Positions 6,093-6,851 of a stretch of 6,851 nucleotides of DNA are shown in pieces (the first letter of the stretch is position 1; each line of letters opens with the position of its first letter). The translations under genes were made by a program, and so were the position numbers. Below the pieces are notes generated by a model. That model saw nothing but the letters and a program-made list of their open reading frames with translations. It had not been told where the DNA came from and did not search any database. The DNA is from Acidimicrobiaceae bacterium (GTDB lineage Bacteria; Actinomycetota; Acidimicrobiia; Acidimicrobiales; Acidimicrobiaceae): positions 1 to 6,851 of the forward strand of contig JABEUO010000126.1 in the NCBI GenBank assembly GCA_013044415.1, given 5' to 3'.

Positions 6093-6098
6093 ACTCCA

Positions 6099-6128
6099 AT
6101 TATGCACTCTAAGTGTCAACAAATGCAA
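6099..6128 (-). promoter_or_regulatory. Promoter of the BldD-like gene, probably giving a leaderless mRNA
   Basis: On the minus strand TTGCAT (6128-6123) and CATAAT (6104-6099, five of six consensus bases) are 18 bases apart. The expected start of transcription, six to eight bases past the -10, coincides with the A of the ATG at 6092. The mRNA would therefore begin at or next to the start codon, as is common in actinobacteria. The lack of a usable SD supports this. Confidence 0.45.
6103..6118 (-). promoter_or_regulatory. BldD-box-like imperfect palindrome, possible autoregulatory operator
   Basis: TGACACTTAGAGTGCA lies between the -35 and -10 of the regulator's own promoter. The known BldD box of Streptomyces is a palindrome TNACNC-W-GNGTNA. 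Here the left half fits fully (TGACAC) and the right half fits five of six (GAGTGC), but the centre is three bases instead of one. A second left half-site, TTACAC, lies 16 bases upstream (6134-6129). Streptomyces BldD represses its own gene, so autoregulation is a natural inference but not shown. Confidence 0.3.
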
Positions 6129-6149
6129 GTGTAAAAAGAGAATTGTCCG

Positions 6150-6851
6150 TCAAATTGGCCACGCTTTGTCAATCTCACCTACCAAATTCTCCCTAAGTGC
6201 CACCAATAGTGCTGCAGACACTACCGCAGCGGTCTCCGTGCGTAGGACTCCACCAGGAAGTTTTACCTTTTCGCAAGGTTCTCTCGGCGACATAAGTCCC
6301 GATTCTGGGCCGACCACCAAAGTTCGGTGAATTGAACGAAGGGGGCCGCCATTAAAGTCACACAGAGCGACCTCTTTAAGTTCGATGAGATTATTAAGAC
6401 CTCCGACTTCGTCTAATAGTGGTAGTCGGCTCCGCCTCGATTGCGCTCCAGCTTCCTTTAGGACACGAGACAGTCGATCCATCGATGGCGGTTTTCCGCC
6501 ACGCCGATCAAAGGCGTCGCTTAGGAGATAGATCTCGTCGATGCCAACCTCGCACATCTTCTGAATAGCCCAACTCAAACGGTCTAGTTTGGGCATGAAA
6601 AGAGCTACGCCGACCGAATAGCTAGGGAGAGGATCGACTACTATTTCACCCCGGCGCTCGAGGGAGAGTCCTCCGTCTCGAGCCTTGGACACCTTCGTTA
6701 CGACGAACTCCGCCCAGGACCCCTTACCGTCGGACAAAACTAGCCCTTCACCCTCAACTAGCCTTTTGACATTTACCAAATGGTGGACATCTTCCATAGA
6801 AAGCTGTGGTTCAGCAACGTCTTTGACGTAGGTCCAAGTGACCGTCTTCAG
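6150..6851 (-). CDS. rsmE: RsmE, 16S rRNA (uracil1498-N3)-methyltransferase, 5' end outside the window
   Basis: SPOUT-class methyltransferase that uses SAM to methylate N3 of U1498 in 16S rRNA of the 30S subunit. The frame stays open to the window edge. The residues before the ATG at 6797 (TWTYVKDVAEPQLS) continue the family's N-terminal PUA-like domain into EDVHHLVNVKRL, so that ATG is internal and the true start lies a few codons beyond 6851. Counting from the ATG at 6797, ALFMPKLDRLSWAIQKMCEVGI (65-86) and AGAQSRRSRLP (116-126) are typical RsmE core. VVGPESGLMS (161-170) is the SAM-binding knot loop, and GVLRTETAAVVSAALL (183-198) is the C-terminal signature. The loop normally reads GPEGG; here the second-last residue is serine. 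The 234 visible codons including stop make it nearly complete. First visible gene of the minus-strand run. Confidence 0.93.
   Translation of the reverse strand: MKTVTWTYVKDVAEPQLSMEDVHHLVNVKRLVEGEGLVLSDGKGSWAEFVVTKVSKARDGGLSLERRGEIVVDPLPSYSVGVALFMPKLDRLSWAIQKMCEVGIDEIYLLSDAFDRRGGKPPSMDRLSRVLKEAGAQSRRSRLPLLDEVGGLNNLIELKEVALCDFNGGPLRSIHRTLVVGPESGLMSPREPCEKVKLPGGVLRTETAAVVSAALLVALRENLVGEIDKAWPI

Noticed and set aside
6114..6119. Perfect TTGACA as the -35 of the BldD-like gene
   Set aside because: It is only 9 bases from the CATAAT -10. Used with a 17-base spacer its -10 would overlap the start codon. TTGCAT at 6123-6128 has the right spacing.
6093..6128. Extended N-terminus of the BldD-like protein from a TTG at 6128
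   Set aside because: The added residues have no counterpart in BldD and the stretch contains the promoter and the operator-like palindrome. ATG 6092 fits the family N-terminus.

Overview
The window most likely comes from an actinobacterium (Actinomycetota). The strongest pointer is a BldD-type regulator, a family typical of that phylum. GTG starts (acs, hemW, phosphatase) and an actinobacterial-looking acetyl-CoA synthetase agree with this. Base composition is moderate rather than very GC-rich, so a lineage such as the acidophilic Acidimicrobiia is possible, but that is a guess and not shown by the sequence. Every gene I can support lies on the minus strand, so transcription runs from right to left; the plus-strand open frames are shadows.

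Right half (about 2926-6851): a five-gene run in the order rsmE (16S rRNA m3U1498 methyltransferase, 5' end outside the window), a BldD-like regulator, hemW (radical-SAM heme chaperone), a 103-codon gene of unknown function, and a tyrosine-phosphatase-family protein with the HCTAGKDRTG active-site loop. The regulator keeps both the BldD helix-turn-helix and the complete RXD-X8-RXXD cyclic-di-GMP-binding signature. It has its own promoter-like sequence that would give a leaderless mRNA, with a BldD-box-like imperfect palindrome lying between the -35 and -10. The genes after it could be read from this promoter, although a 72-base gap with a possible six-codon leader ORF precedes hemW and a 93-base gap precedes the phosphatase.

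Middle (2186-2925): a 740-base stretch without a gene and visibly richer in A+T than its surroundings. It holds a perfect 13-base tandem duplication, a GC-rich hairpin that may end the phosphatase transcript, two further weak terminator-like structures, a hairpin at 2482-2510 and a 10-base palindrome. The promoter of acs must lie here but I could not assign it.

Left part (1-2185): acs, a complete AMP-forming acetyl-CoA synthetase with a strong ribosome binding site. It is followed by a 138-base spacer that folds into three consecutive strong hairpins, and then by the first 17 codons of another minus-strand gene that runs off the left edge. In each of the three hairpins the only imperfect pair is a G-U in RNA from the minus strand but an A-C in RNA from the plus strand, which suggests real RNA structure on the transcribed strand.

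The most interesting element is the apparently c-di-GMP-responsive BldD homologue between a ribosomal RNA methyltransferase and a heme chaperone, with what looks like an autoregulated leaderless promoter.
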